A stretch of 64,000 bases of DNA from Sinohyriopsis cumingii (GCA_028554795.2 CM068828.1:14746814-14810813); one strand, 5' to 3'. Counted from the first letter of the stretch, positions 1 through 14,812 are shown. A program made the numbers and translations. The notes: generated from the letters alone by a model not told the origin.

Positions 1-1062
1 TTGGATATCCTGGTGTCTGCTTGCCAGCAACCCGATGTCGTCGGCATAATCCAGGTCATCCAGCATTGTGGTCAGCGTCCACTGTATTCCTTGCCTCCTG
101 CCCTCTGTGGTGCGGCGCATGATCCAGTCAATGGCCTGTGAGAAGAGGATCGGCGAGAGAATGCATCCTTGCTTCACTCCGGTTTCCACCTTGAATGGTT
201 CAGTGAGTAGGTTGTTGTGGATGACTCTGCACTCAAAGTTCTCATACAGGGGCCTGATCACGTTGACAAGTTTCTGGGGGATGCCATAGTGTCGTAGGAT
301 CTTCCACAGAGAGGCTCGGTGCAGGCTGTCGAAGGCCTTCCCAAAGTCCACAAAGACAACATAAAGGGATCCATTCCACTCATGGGACTGCTCAAGGATC
401 TGTCTCAGAACGAAGATGTGGTCGATGCAGGATTTGCCCTTCCTGCCTGCCTGTTCCTGGCGTAGGATGCCGTCCACAGCTGTTGTGATGCGTTGGAGAA
501 TGATGCGACTGAAAATCTTACTGGAGATGGATAGTAAGGTGATTCCTCGCCAGTTGTTGCAGTTCCCCAGATCTCCTTTCTTGGGAAGTTTGACGATGAT
601 TCCTGTTTTCCAGTCATTCGGTGCTTCTTCACTATCCCATATCTTTTGGAGACTCTGGCAAAGAAGCTGCGGTGTATTTGTGTCTTCTGCCTTCAGCATC
701 TCGGGGCATCCTGCATCATCGCCAGGTGCCTTCCCATTCTTCAGCTTGTGGATGGCCTGCTTGACCTCCTCAACAGTGATGTCGTCGCAGTTGATGTCAA
801 GGTCCTTCTCTGCTTCAGGAATGTCAGCGAGTACTGGTGGGTCTGGGCGATTCAGTATGGACTCAAAGTGTTGCTTCCATCTTTTCAGCTTCTCCTCCTC
901 CACTGTGACATAAGTTCCATCTTCATCTCTCACTGGAAGGTCGTGGTGCTGGCCGTAGTCGCCCTTCAGCTTCTTGGTGTTTTGGTACACCGTCGACATC
1001 GTCGCGTTTCTGTTTATGTAGTACAACTTTTCCCACCCGCAGGCGCGTTCCTTCTTCCGTCA
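1..1062 (-). mobile_element. LINE (non-LTR retrotransposon) reverse transcriptase fragment
   Basis: Reading the minus strand gives a long open reverse transcriptase frame from an in-frame stop near 1062 to the window edge. Visible RT features, in order, are a KNGKAPGDD-like block (around 735), a GNCNNWRGITLL block (around 555), FVDFGKAFDS (around 340), TGVKQGCILSPILF (around 170) and the catalytic YADD box (around 45). These are standard finger/palm motifs of non-LTR retrotransposon RT, which makes the cDNA at the insertion site. No endonuclease domain lies upstream, and the C-terminal part is cut by the window start. The frame looks undamaged, so the copy may be fairly young but 5' truncated. 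The clade is not assigned. Confidence 0.88.
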
Positions 1063-1809
1063 TAACGCGACCAAAACCGGTTTAAACGGGATCATATCAT
1101 TTGCCTGACTGTGCCTAAAAATTTCGATGTGCGTTGTCAGTGAATTGGCTTTTAAGCATTTTTAGAGGAATTTATATAGAAATCGTCAATGGAATTTTGA
1201 TGGACAATGCACGAAATAAAGTTAATAAACCCCATTTAAAGGTACGCGTAATCTCCAAAATGACACATATAGCTGCAAAATGTGACTTAGAGCGAGTACA
1301 TGAGCTATGTGACTTGTAGTAACAGGGTCGACAAGGGAGGGGAGACAACACATTTTAATTTTATAAAAGAACAATTTTGTTTGAACGATAACTAGGAGAG
1401 ACCCTGGTGTTTCTTACCCCAGGGCCCGTGATCGCTCTCTACGGCCCCGTGTACTAAGATGCACGTGGCTAAGATGGCTTGAACGATTCTGTTAAGAAAT
1501 GGTTTTAAACGTTCTTTATGTGATATGATACCTGAAAAAGATAATAAATAAAGAATATAAACTAAATTAAATTCACAAGGTTGATGCCCTGGTGTTTGCA
1601 GTCCTTACAGTACGCTGTAACGAAATGACGAGTAAAGGGACCGAATTGTGGTTTAACAGTAATAGTTCTTTGAATCAAGCAATATGAATGGTATATGGTT
1701 ATATAGATAATATGCACTGCATTCCATCAGTGCATTTAAAACCAAAATTATGAAAGTATATATTTCCATCTTCATTCTCCACGTTAATCTACTGCAAGCA
1801 TCCACCGGA
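1063..1809. other. Intergenic, no gene recognised
   Basis: AT-rich sequence with no coding motif I recognise. Short open frames here have no supporting features. Confidence 0.5.
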
Positions 1810-2079
1810 CATGATGGTACCATCAAGACTCTAGAGCATGGTACCATCACGACTCTAGAGCATGGTACCATCACGACTCTAGAGCATGGTACCATCAATA
1901 CTCTAGAGCATGGTACCATTAAGACTCTAGAACATGGTACTATCAAGACTCTAGAGCATGGTACTATCAAGACTCTAGAGCATGGTACCATCAAGACTCT
2001 AGAGCATGGTACCATCAAGACTCTAGAGCATGGTACTATCAAGACTCTAGAGCATGGTACCATCAAGACTCTATAGCAT
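1810..2079. repeat. 24-bp minisatellite, about 11 copies
   Basis: Direct head-to-tail repeats of a 24-bp unit containing GGTACC and TCTAGA, with only scattered substitutions. Because 24 is a multiple of three, both strands show long artificial frames with an 8-residue period. I treat these as non-coding. Confidence 0.95.
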
Positions 2080-3319
2080 TAATAACTCAGAGTTTATATA
2101 ATGATTTTGAGACGCCCCTAGTTCTCTCATCTCAGCTTTAAACCATTTTCCATATAGGCTGGAAGTGTCTATCTCCACTGTAGGTTTTGCCCAGTCTTCT
2201 ATTTCTTCTTTCTCCGTCTTATTGATCAAAATAGCCCCGTATGTACAAGCAGATTTTCCGCAAAACACGTTTCTTCTTCTAGGATATGCGTTTCCGATAA
2301 TCTGAATGTTTACATGCACTCACGAGCTTCTACGGTAACACCCGTAGTTGTTCGAAATTATTTCTGTTCGCTATTTACGGAACTCAAAATTGATGTCGCC
2401 GTTTTCTGAAATCTGGAAGCTTGACTTGGATTATCTATGCCGGTTCAAATTTTTGACGTGTACTTTGTGGAGAAGAAAGTTGTGTTTTTACAAGGACAAC
2501 ACTAATTTTGACTTTACTGGATTTTTTTATTTTTTGTATTTATAATAGTGCTCTTCTAAATCAACCAGGAGGAAAAACATTACCGTATTTGACCTCAAGA
2601 TCTTACGGATCAATAGCAATAGCGTTTATACACTGAACGTAAGGACGGAAATCTCCGCCGCTGCGAGCGATTAATGTCCTTGTTTTGGATAATATACCAA
2701 GTCTGACCAACTTTGCGTACACTTATATATGTTACGGGACTAACAAAGTAGTTCCAAACACTTGACCCATTTACGTAATTTGGTGTGGTGACTTGTAACT
2801 CAAAACAAAATTCTTTGTCAAAAGAGAGTTAAAATGTGATTTTGACAAGCGTAAAATTGTCAATGATCAGTGGAGCATTTCCACTGTGTTATCTTCAGTT
2901 CTTGCACGTTGTCAAGCTCGTCGTTTCGGAGGTAAGCAATCCTTACGTGTCATCCTCATTCCCATAACATTTAAATCGGAAAAATCAGGTTTGAAAAATG
3001 AAACAGGAACTTATGGAGTAAGCAAAAGCATCTGCTTTTGTCATATGTTAAATTTACAATCTTATTCAATCCATTCGGACTACCTCGATTGTTTGCAATA
3101 CGAGCTAGAAATCTAAATTGGAGTAGCAATTCGCAAAACGTAAAGTGTTCGGAATAATAAAATAACAACAACAAAAAAACACGAAACACACTGAAATCAC
3201 TTCGGCAATTTTTTACGATTAAATTGAGCGTGGGATTGAGTGAAAAGCTGCGAATTCTAGAACTGACCGAAAAGTTGAGAATGTAGCCAACCCTCGCGGC
3301 AAACTGGTAGGTATAACCC

Positions 3320-3336
3320 TCCCCTCTCTCTCTCTG

Positions 3337-3374
<38 letters not shown>
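3320..3374. repeat. (CT)n microsatellite
   Basis: Nearly uninterrupted CT dinucleotides with a few G substitutions. Confidence 0.95.
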
Positions 3375-3585
3375 AATCAATCAACGCTTATGGTCTGTTC
3401 ATTTGACAGCGCATAACTGTTGAAGGTGCTGAGCAGGTATGTTCACAGAGTTTAATTTTGTACTAGTTTATATGCAGTTTTCGATTTTGTATTTTGTACA
3501 AATCCCTGCTTATCATGCAAAAGACCGGGTATGTACTCCCTTTCAGGAGAGATGCGTAAAAACATTTTGCAACTGTGTTTTCAAC

Positions 3586-3618
3586 GTGTGTGTGTGTGTA
3601 TGTGTGTGTGTGTGTGTT
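3586..3618. repeat. (GT)n microsatellite
   Basis: GT dinucleotide run with one interruption. Confidence 0.95.
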
Positions 3619-4184
3619 GAAACTAATACATGTGCATCTTTTTATGGGGGGGAGGGTGCTTTTGCTTGGGGTTTTCTTTGGAGTGGGGGGGGGTCTTTTA
3701 GGGTTTCTTTTCACAGGCAGATATGAATTTTACGCAGGTACTCCTGTGTAGAGTCCATATGATGTCAGTCTAAGTTGCATTTATAAATTTCAACTTGTCT
3801 TATATACCATGATTTTTATTGGGATTACGTTCATTGGATCTTAACTAAGGGATCTTCGCAATGACTCTGCTTGCGATTCTTTAGGCATTTAATATTTACT
3901 TAAATCAGATATAAAGGTATACCAAAAACACGTGAAAGTGATGTCACATGAATTAATATGTCTGACTGGGCATACAGATATCTGAAAAATGTATTTGTAA
4001 TTACTAGGGAATGAAATGTAGATCCTTTCTCCATCTCTTGAAAATAATACGTATTTCTGGAAAATGAAAATCCAACATCTGCAAGAATAGTCATGACTTA
4101 AATCGATTACTAGACACCTAGTTCAACTTTCTGTCACTTACTTTTATTTTAATTTATCTTTTTTTCTTCTATTTAACGGTCAAA

Positions 4185-4445
4185 GAAAATGAACTAACTA
4201 TATCATTATGGTGAGTTAATACTTATTTTGGATATTAATATCACATCATGAGAAATAATGTTTATGCAAAGATTAATTGTAAATTCTTATGTCTTATATA
4301 TTAGCGTGTAGATCCACCTGTACTTGTTAGATGTGTTATTCCCATATTAAATGCAACCACACGACAGCGGAAACTGGCAACATCATTCTTTACACTTTTG
4401 ATCTATCGAAGATGAACACATGCGACAATTGAGACTGTTCACACT
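4185..4445. repeat. Paralogue of the sequence flanking Polinton P1
   Basis: The first half resembles 25540-25650 (left of P1) and the second half resembles 35030-35145 (right of P1; shared runs include GGCAACATCAT and GAACACAT). It therefore looks like a diverged copy of the P1 target region without the element. Similarity seems to extend leftward to about 4080 (shared CAAGAATAGTCAT). Divergence is high and the alignment was done by eye. Confidence 0.6.
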
Positions 4446-4882
4446 TTATTTGAAAATTATATGCAAAGAAATTCAGCTTATTATAAGACGGCGCAGATAT
4501 TTCATCATTTGTTATTTTCTTTTCATTTTCTGCTTTCTCGTTTCTGTTGACGTTTGCGATCGAGATTGCGTTCTATTGTAAACAACATTAAAACAAGAAA
4601 CAAATAAAATGAGTAAAATCACCTTCCTCTATCTTTCCTTAGTTGTAGATTCCCAATCCAATTATCCGAATCCTTTTCCTTACATGTCCTGATTTCGACA
4701 TCAGCAACTCCATATATGCCCCAAGATTTGAATTCTCTAGGCACACTGCATAGGCACAGTTTATGAGAAACTGTACACACTTAGAACCATAATGGGTAAA
4801 TAGACTTAATGTCAAAATCACTAATGACGTATCTAACGAAGTATGTAAATTTCTTTTAAGTTGGACAAAGAACTCTTTCAGA

Positions 4883-7800
4883 TCATTGTATTTTGATTGA
4901 TCGATTGAACTGGTTGAATCTATCTGGACCATTTCCTCTCCATATCATATCGTAAGGATAGCATGACAGTCTGGGACTGGCTGCATCCAGGGTTGCCATC
5001 TGCAATGATATAATACGGCAAATTGAGAATATCTACCTATTCTTTATAAACCGAAACTTTTGGTCAATCAGCTATAAATATAGAACTGTTATACATAGTA
5101 GTTAAAGCTCCGTTAAAAATCCAATCACACAAACACACACAGAAAACTTAGTTTGTTCTCTTGTAATATCAATGATTGTATTTTTGGACTCAAATATTCA
5201 TTATTAAAATTGAAAGAAAATAGTGAAACAGAATTTCTTACGAAAAGTATTCTCGGCGGCATTACAGATCAACCTATTTTAAAGGTTGTCTGAGGACAGT
5301 ATACAAGCAAATAAAAATTCATAAAGATTACATTTGATAGTAGCTATTACTGACTGTCTGTCTGATTTTCCTCACAAACACTATTATTGCTTTTCGGACT
5401 CTTGGTTGATAAGGGTTGCCGCGGAAGTTAGCAGAGCAACAGACACCTAATCTATGGGTCGCGGGTTGGAACCACGCCCAGGTCAGCCTGTGTCGCCTGC
5501 CTTTTCATATCGTTGGCAAAAGCATTAGCTCCTATTTCATCGGTATGATATAGCCCATGGTGGTGAAATCCTCTTTGACAAGTGTCATTTGTTTGTTTTA
5601 GGAACGGATATTACGGACAATATACATCTGCACTCATAATTTCCTTACTACGCACAAAAGCTTTAATTTAAAAAAAATACATACCCATGATCTTAGCGTC
5701 ATTGTTTACAATCAATCCATGGGACAAATATTAAAACCAAAGCGATGTATATATTAAACATAAAGGCAGTAAAAACACACACACAAACACACACACACAC
5801 ACACAGACACAGATACATACATTTATACATACATGCATGCATGTATGCATGCACGCATACATACATACATACATACATACATACATACATACATACATAC
5901 ATACCTACATACGTGAGATATATTTAACGAGATTGTTTTGGACGAAGAACTATCAAAGCCGACATTAGCAAACTTTAAAAAAAAGTGATGGCTGTTTGAT
6001 AATGGTTGTCATTTCTGTGGAAGGAACTATGGTGATTCAAACAAATAAAATGTCGACCATAATTAGAGTTGCCTTCTCGATCATATATGAAGACTTTTCT
6101 TACCTCCTCTTTGGTGAGTTCCCAGCCTGTCGATGCCCCCATGTTGTCCTCCAACTGTTTTACTGAGGTGGCACCTATGATTACTGAGGCCACAACTTCT
6201 TGTTGGAGCAACCACCTGATCGCCACTTGGGGAATAGATTTACCTAGAAACATGCAAAATATTAGTTCAGTATTTCATCGAATAAACTGCATCATTCGCC
6301 TGATGAAAAGATTGAATGGCATTGCTGTACACATCCATAAGTTGTAGCTAGCTGCAAACATTGTAACCACAGGGATAGTAAAGCAACCGATACTACTGAA
6401 ATGTAATGGTGGTACCAAACAGTATGTAAACCCCGTACAATATTTGCAAATTACAGTGTTGATAAAACAAGGATGAATTTTATTCAAAGTCCAGTATATT
6501 TAATGTCAGCTTGATGTAGGTTTTTGAACGGTTAAATCAGTTTAGATAAAACATGTCGTGTTTAGAGTTGTAACAATATCACTGAATCATAGATCAAATC
6601 ACATACTTTATGCATATGTGTGTTTTGAGCGATAACAGAATCATCCAATCATAGATCAGATTACATACTTCATGTATACATGTGTTTAAAGTGAGAACAA
6701 AAATCATCCATAGAAAGATTAGATTACATACTTCATGCATACATGTGTTTAGAGTGATATGAAAATCATCCAATCATAGATCAGATCACATATTTAATGC
6801 ATTCAAGTGTTTAGGGTGATAAGAAAATCATCCAATCATAGATCAGATCACATACTTCATGCATATATGTGTTACATACGATTAAATTTTCTATATAATA
6901 AGTATAGTATATGCTGTTGATTATAATCTGTTCTCATATACGGAAACTTAGATTGATAACATAATTATTTAATCAGATACCGTATCCATTGATACTGGTC
7001 GTCATCAAACACACGTTTGGTCTTAAAGCCCCAATTAAAATGAAAATATCCACCGATCATCAACCCTATCAACTCATTAAAATTTGTATGTGTCAGTCAT
7101 ATTTTAAATAGACATCCTGATATATATATATATATATATATGCACACACTTAGTTCAAACACTGGTTTATTTGTTTCGATAAGCTTAACGAGGGGAAACG
7201 AGTTCGGTTCGTCAGGTTATCAGGTCAGTTACTTAATACTCTAGTGTGAACCTCGAATGGATGCATACCAATTCTAGTAAGCTTTCCTAAGGAACTCTTG
7301 TAATTCAGTTGTGCACCCAACGCAGAATTGCAAACGTCATTAGTAAGCATGCGATACATAAAAGCTGATAAATTACAGACGAATCATGACGGCTTATGCT
7401 TGACTGACACAAGTCAGCAAATTGTATTATCATCCAAATCCAAAATAGTGTATGTATATGTGTATAGTTTTTTTTATATAGTTTTGGGGGGCGCGTAAGA
7501 ATGTTAATGATAATTACCATGCGAGGTAGCTATTTTGCCCATTTTGTCTATAAGATCCCAGTAGGCATCGTTTGCAGCGTAGTCATCCCAGGAAAGACCA
7601 CCTTGTTTGGCTCGTTTATCATCATCGTTGTAAAATCCAATCCTGCTCTGTGTTTTGTCCGGCTTTGTCCCACGCTTAAACTTTCCCGTCAAGTATCCGC
7701 TGAAATGAAGAAAATGACATGGTGTTTAAAGACATCGTGCATAATTAAGAGTATAAGAATTTAAAGGTAAGGATATTCTACAACTCCTACCTCTTAAGGG

Positions 7801-10800
7801 GACTCCATGGCAAGACTCCAAGTCCTTCATTCTTGCATACCATGAACTCCTCCCATTCGGATTGCCTACACAGAAGACTGTACTGTTGCTGTAACAAGAA
7901 CAGTTTAAACATTGTAAACACATTAAATCAGTCCTCATAAATTGGGGATTTATTATGATATAAAATAATATAAATAATTCACGGACTTTTTTGAGTAATA
8001 TTCCTTAATCTGGTGGAGCCTTTCAAACACTTTCTTACTCTGTCAGCAATCGCTTGTACACAGCAAAATGTTAGTATCCCTTTATGGAATTATAAAGAGA
8101 TAAAACAATACACATAAATCCAAGCTCTAAGCTCGTCTCGGTCCTCAAAATGGTCCAAATTGCAGTTGAGTCCCAAACACTCAATCCAGTGTTAAGTTTC
8201 TACCTCCAAAAATGTAGGAAGAGTTGCTTGACACTCTGTGCGCAGGCGTACAGGCTAATGCAGGCTGACTCGCGTAACATTTAAACACTGGGACAAAAAG
8301 CAGCTTAGCTAAAGTTTAAAATGTATACATTTTTTGAGGATTTACCTGTGGATTGTAAAAACTGTATCCAACCACATTTTATATATATCTCTAAAAGTGC
8401 GGTATCTTTACTTGAATATATACCTGTAAGCTGATTGGTCGATTCAGTCCATTCGATTCTGAAAAATCGACAATTTTCTGCAATTGCCAGCCACACACGT
8501 TACTGAAACCATAGTAACGGATTTTCCCACAACGAATAAGGTCATCAAATGTCCTGAGAGTCTCAGCTATAGGTGTGCCGTTATCCCAAGCATGAGCCTG
8601 CGAGTGAATATAAAATAATAGTATTCTTAGAGCCTGTGTGTGAAAATAAAATATTTATTATATCCTTACAGCCTGTTTGTGAATATTAAATATATATATT
8701 ATCCTTACAGCCTACGTGTCAATATAGAATATATATTATCCTTACAGTTTGTTTGATTCAAAAACTCTGATCCTTCTTTTCCACAATGAGGAGGGCAAAT
8801 CCTGTCAGCTTAAATAAGAGGTTAGTGTGTCCCTTTCGCACAGAAAAAGAAACCAGTGTTAATTGATTCATCCTTTTCTCGTTTTCACTGTACTGGTGAT
8901 AAATTATAGATTGGAAATTATTTTCTGTAAAGCATACAAAACCGTGTATTGCCGCTAAGCTTCCGTATAATTTTTATCGCATGCACTTCGTCAAATTTTA
9001 ACGTTCCCTGTCAATCACTGAGGCTAATCAATAACTGAACTATTTTGCTTCTATCTTTGCAATTTTCTCTATATTTCAATATTAATTATTATTATTTAAA
9101 AAAAAAAATATATTTATAACTTTGAAATCAATATAGTCGTAATAAATAGCCTATTTCCTGCAGATTTCTTAAAACCTCGAACAATCTGGATAGACAAATT
9201 GTGTTATTTTGAAACAGTTTTTTATTTCTAATCTGAATTTTAAAAAAAGTTAATGTAAACTGTGGACCCCAAAAAATCATATTTAATGGTCGATCTGTGG
9301 AAATGTATCGGTTTCGAAGATTAAACTGGGATTGGAAATGTCGTATAGACTATATAGTGTTTGCTTTTAAAGATACGGCAGCTGCTGTCGTTTAATTAGC
9401 GGAGAAAGGTAAACAAAAACAAGTGAACTTTTTTGGCAGACAATAAGTCAAAAGATGTGGACTTTCTGCGAAGTTTTCAGAGTCCACTATATGTTGATAT
9501 ATGCGTCGACAAAGAGATATCGTCCTCAAAGTTGTGTGGTGTACGTACGGGAATATATTTGTACAGTGCCTCTAATTCGAATACCTGAAGTAAACTACCT
9601 ATTATAAATCTGTCGTCAGTGTAGTCATATTAGAACTAATACAATCTCCGCTGTAAAACTGAGTTTAGCATTTTAAAGAAATTGAAAATAGATCCAACTT
9701 TAAGACAAAGTTACTTCACTTATAACTTGATTTTGAGAACAATGATGGATCGACCCAAAAAGAAACATGCCTGCATAAGGTCAATGTAATTTGTTTTGAG
9801 TCTAGCCAGACTTTCTTCCACACTTTGCACAATATGCCGTCTACTCAGTCCGCCTTTATTAATATCATTGGGATCAACCTGGAATCGACACTTGGTGGCC
9901 ACAACAAACTTGTCACGCTTTTGTCTAAAAATAAACAAAATTAAACATGCAGTAAGTAATATGTTACAGTGATTGCTTGTTGATTCCTTATCTATGCTTC
10001 TTCTCAGTCGTGCAGCTATAATTCATTCCAGAAAAGTGTGACTCCATCAAAATGAAGCTGAAGTTTCTTTACAAATGGTTCAAGAGTTTCAAAATCTGTA
10101 TCAAGTTGGACGATACTTGAACAACAGATGTTGATATGTCTCTTTACGATCTGTAAGAAATTTTTCTAAGCGCATAAATTTGAAAATCTTTTGAGAACTG
10201 TACTAATGTGATATGCCCTGGAACTATTTATTAAAGAAGTTATGGAAAAGATCGTGCAACATTGTATTACTGAAATCGATCCGCTTCATATCCTGACAAT
10301 GTGTGTGCAACATTGTGTTACTGAAATCAGTCCGCTTCATATCCTGACAATGTGTGTGCAACATTGTATTACTGAAATCGATCCGCTTCATATCCTGACA
10401 ATGCGTATACACCTGCCCCTTTATACAAAATGAATTATAAACCTATAAAAGAAAACCTAATTATTTGAAAACAAACTTCCCGCTAAAATGTACGAACTGA
10501 TCAACAAAAAATACGAGTTTGCATTTATTAATTCTAATTTAGAGTTGCCTTCATTCCAAATTATATCGTTTCTAGTCCATGTTGATGCGTAAAATGAAAT
10601 ACGATGAACACGACAAAGTCAAAGGAAACATTGAATGGTCAAAAACATATAATAAGTAGATATCAGTCATTTCGAGACTCCATTCTATCGAAACTGCAGT
10701 TAGGAAGGCTTTTTCATGGACGCTTATAACAAACAAAGATATTGACTATTTTATCAAGAAAAATAATCAAGTAGGTGATAGCGTACTTTTGAAGCCAATT

Positions 10801-11155
10801 TCCCACAATTTCCTCTGACTTTCCTCCAGCATAAATGTTTGCCGTGTCCAGAAAATTTCCACCCAGCTCCGCATATCTGTCCATGACCTTGAGAGCCTTC
10901 GCCTCGTCTAACTGTGTCTTGGATTCAAACACCTGAAGTTATATATGAAAATTTAACATTATAAATGTGAAAACTATCACCTTTAGGTTTGTTAGCTCTG
11001 TCCGTTTTGAGTGTATTATTTATCAACCAGATTATCCAATGTCATCTGGTAAAATTGGTGCCAGACATTTAAAAAATAAAACCTAAATATACATCTAAAT
11101 AGGAATGTAGGCAAAACTATGTTATTAATAAATGTCCGTCAGAATCATTTTAGGT

Positions 11156-11191
<36 letters not shown>

Positions 11192-13581
11192 AGAAAAGAA
11201 GTACTAGGCCGATACCGAAGAACCATAAGAACACATCATTTTATGCAACTATTATACACCGTTTTTGTCTTTTTTCGTACGTTAATATAAAGAAATCAAA
11301 TATAAATTAAAATATATAAAATGGCCAGTCCTAACACAAACGCGATATAGCATGAATAAAACAATATACCATAACGCCAACATAACATTAGATTTGGCCG
11401 AAATTTAGAGAGTATGCTATAGAAACCAGCCGCAAGACCTAGAGGTGTTGTTGTTGTTGTTGTAGGGTTTAACGCCATTTTTCAATACAGGATAGGATAT
11501 ACATGGCGGAAAGTATTAATGGTGGAGGAAGAACCCGGGAAATCCCCGGAAAGAACCACCGACCCTCGAGAAGCTACTGGCAAGCTTTCTCACATACCCA
11601 CATTAGCCGAATCCGACACTCGAACCCACGCATACAGGGGTACCTAGAGGTGTAATCCAGTACAATCTGGATTGAATGTCGCGCGCCATTATGTCACAAT
11701 GAAAGCTGAGCATAATGATAAACAAATTTGTTCTGCCCTACATTGCTACAATTAGACGCAACATAATCCTTTCTTAACCCATTCTAGTACCTGGCCACCT
11801 TTTGTAAAGATTTTCTTGCACTATTTTGTAATGTTTTAAGTCCTTATTTTAATTCGATTTGGAGACATTATACCCGTGAAGGGAAATTACATTAATGATA
11901 ACGTGTCTATTCTCTTCTTTGAATAGCTCTTGAATTAAAACGTTTAGGAACTTAAGCGTCGACCCTAAACACTGAACTATGAACTGCCAAGTTACAGGTG
12001 TTTGGATTACAGTTGATTTACGTGTTTTAATTACGACTGACCAAACATTTGTCTAAGTTCTATGCTACTGAAGCGTCACAATGCTGTTTTTTGTTTGCAA
12101 ATATCCGTATAATTTGTTTACTTATCTGAGCGAAGTCAAATGATCTATACTCTGCAATAGGGGTAAAAAAATAGAGGAGATTTGCTTGAAACGAGATAAC
12201 AATGAAGCCAAGAGTGAAACATTCTTGTGTTTTTCACCAACAACATGAAATATATCCGTTATTCACTCGTTGAAAGCAACTATTCTTTTTGTTTATGTTC
12301 AAATTTATTGGCTAGCAAGATATATCGTATAACAGGATGAAGTAGCCGATTTCTTACTGGATCCCGCGTGATGTCCACTTTTTACCGTTTATGTTCTGCT
12401 AAGTTTTGTCATTAATCATACAGAACATATAGTTTCATGATGATTCTCCTTCCCAATTCAAACAAAAACAGCACTTTAAGAAATGCAATCCTTTGCTCTT
12501 GCTGGATTTGAATTCAAGTCGTTTATATCGGGAGGCGGCAATTTCAACACTCCACCATGTAAGCGTCTATAAATAGCTATCTTGTTATCAAAGCGGCGGA
12601 GAAATTATTTATCGTAATCCACTCCTGTGAATTATCACATCTATTTTTCTAGGAAAATCCAGTAATTCGCGGCCTATCATAAAATAAAGACAATACAAAA
12701 TAGCCATTTTCGGTAACCTCATTATCTGCTCTTTGTTTCCGAACTCTTTAATGTATGGAGGTTGCGCTAGAAGTATTTCCGGTAGGTATTATCGCTGGTC
12801 GAAATTCACTGATTGCAATACAGAATGAAGTTATTGAAATTGTATTTTATTTCCACTGCGTACAATTTTTCCATGTCAAACGGAATTCAGAAAAATAAAA
12901 GTATTTCTTATTTTTGCTCAGGAGTTGCTCTTTCCTATTTGCATTTTATTGTTTTACGGTGGGTCGTAATCACAAGGTCCCTGGAGGTCCCTTTTTTCCC
13001 TTCCCAGTATATTTTATAGCATATACTTCCCTCCTCAGACACTAGGTCTTGCAGCTGGTTTCTATAGCATACTCCTTAAATTTCGGCCAAATCTAATGTT
13101 ATTGGTGTGTTATGCTATACTGTTTTATTCATGCTATATCGTGTTTGTGTTAAGACGCCATTTTTTTATATTTAATTTATATTTGATTTTTTATATATTA
13201 ACGTACGATGAAAAGAAAAATGGTATATAATAGTTGCATAAAATTATGAATTATGTGTTGTTATAGTTCTTCGGTCTCGGCCAAGTATTTCTTTTCTTTC
13301 GATCAATCGAGAGAGAGAGAGAGAGAGATTTTCGTTATTGTGTCGCTGTATACATACGTATTTACCCAGTCCTTTCCCCATATTAATTGTATGCTGTGAG
13401 ATGGTTTAGAAATCACTCAGATATACACCATGGTTAACATAACTAAATACAAAACACGTGACAAAGACAGATTTATTAGAGACGCGATCAGTCATATTCT
13501 TGACCTACCGTAGTAAATACCTAATACGAGAGGGAGATAACCAGGTTACCGAAAGCGCCCCATATACTCACATTATACTAA

Positions 13582-13620
<39 letters not shown>

Positions 13621-14777
13621 TTTGGATTTTTAACATAACTTTAACACATTTTCAGTTATATTGCTACGATGTCTGCAGAGTGGCAGCTTATAGTAATGTC
13701 TAGCACTGGGGCATCATCCCGCAGACGTGTAGCATGATATCCCACCCAGTCACATTATCCTAACACCAGGTCGACCGTCCTGACACTAACCTCTTAATGC
13801 TGAGCGCCAAGCGAGGCATCTGTTAGTACCATTTGTATAACTCTTTGGTATGATTCGACCGGGGATCAAACCCACGACCTCCCACATCCGAGGCGGACGT
13901 TCTAACCACTAGGCCACCGGAGAGGTAAAGCTGTTGCGTAAACTTTCACATGCACATTCTTTGGATAAATCAATGAAATGCATTTGCCACCGTTGGATAC
14001 ACAATGTACGACCATTTTCGGAACATGTGCTTGGATAATGAAGATGCCTATTTTATATTCAACAAAAGAACTGAGTCAAGACTGTAACATTTGCAAGTGT
14101 CAACCTTAGTTAACTGGCACATATGTACCGCCCATCGTCTTAATCCACAAGGTACATTTAGGGATAATTAGGAATTAAAATAATTAACTGTTACAGAAAA
14201 ACGATTTCTTCCACATATTCGTTTTGGAGGAACCAACAAAATGAATTGTTAAAAGACAAATATTCCTTCCATAGATTCATGTTGTCGAGATCACCAGAAA
14301 GTTTTAGCAATTAAAGAAAACGATTCCTTCCAATGAGTCCCCGGCCGAGTCATACCAAAGACTTACAAAAATGGTACTAACAGCTGCCTCGCTTGGCGCT
14401 CAGCATTAAGAGGTTAGTGTTAGGACTGGTCGGCCTGGTGTCAGGATACTGTGACTGGGTGGGACATCATGCTACATGTCTGCGGCATGATGCCCCAGTG
14501 CTAGACATCACTATAAACTGCCACATTGCAGACATCGTAGCGATATGACTGAAAAATTGTTAAAGCTAAGTTAAAAATCCAAATCACAAACACATTTCAA
14601 TGAGTCAGATTTGTTGGGATCAAAACAATGAGTCGTTAAAGACAAACGATTCCAAAGACTCTATTTGTCGGGATCAAACTATCTCATACATTCTGTTTTA
14701 AAAACATCATTTACGTTAAAGAAGGTGTATAAGGAAATTGATAAGAAAGAAAGGACATGTGCCAAGACTACTCATGC

Positions 14778-14812
<35 letters not shown>

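Larger units (their letters stand above)
2080..4184. other. Intergenic with simple repeats, no gene recognised
   Basis: Contains a (CT)n tract at about 3320-3374 and a (GT)n tract at about 3586-3618. A minus-strand frame of 82 codons at 2071-2319 and others here match nothing I recognise. Confidence 0.5.

Noticed and set aside
1653-2076. Two overlapping frames with 8-residue repeats
   Set aside because: Produced by the 24-bp minisatellite; both strands are open.
4639-4932. 97-codon minus-strand frame near the end of the AKR gene
   Set aside because: It partly covers the AKR last exon in another frame and has no family features; the exon 4883-4999 in the correct phase explains the sequence better.
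10254-10406. Three regular repeats considered as a CRISPR-like array
   Set aside because: Units are contiguous without spacers, in an intron of an animal gene.
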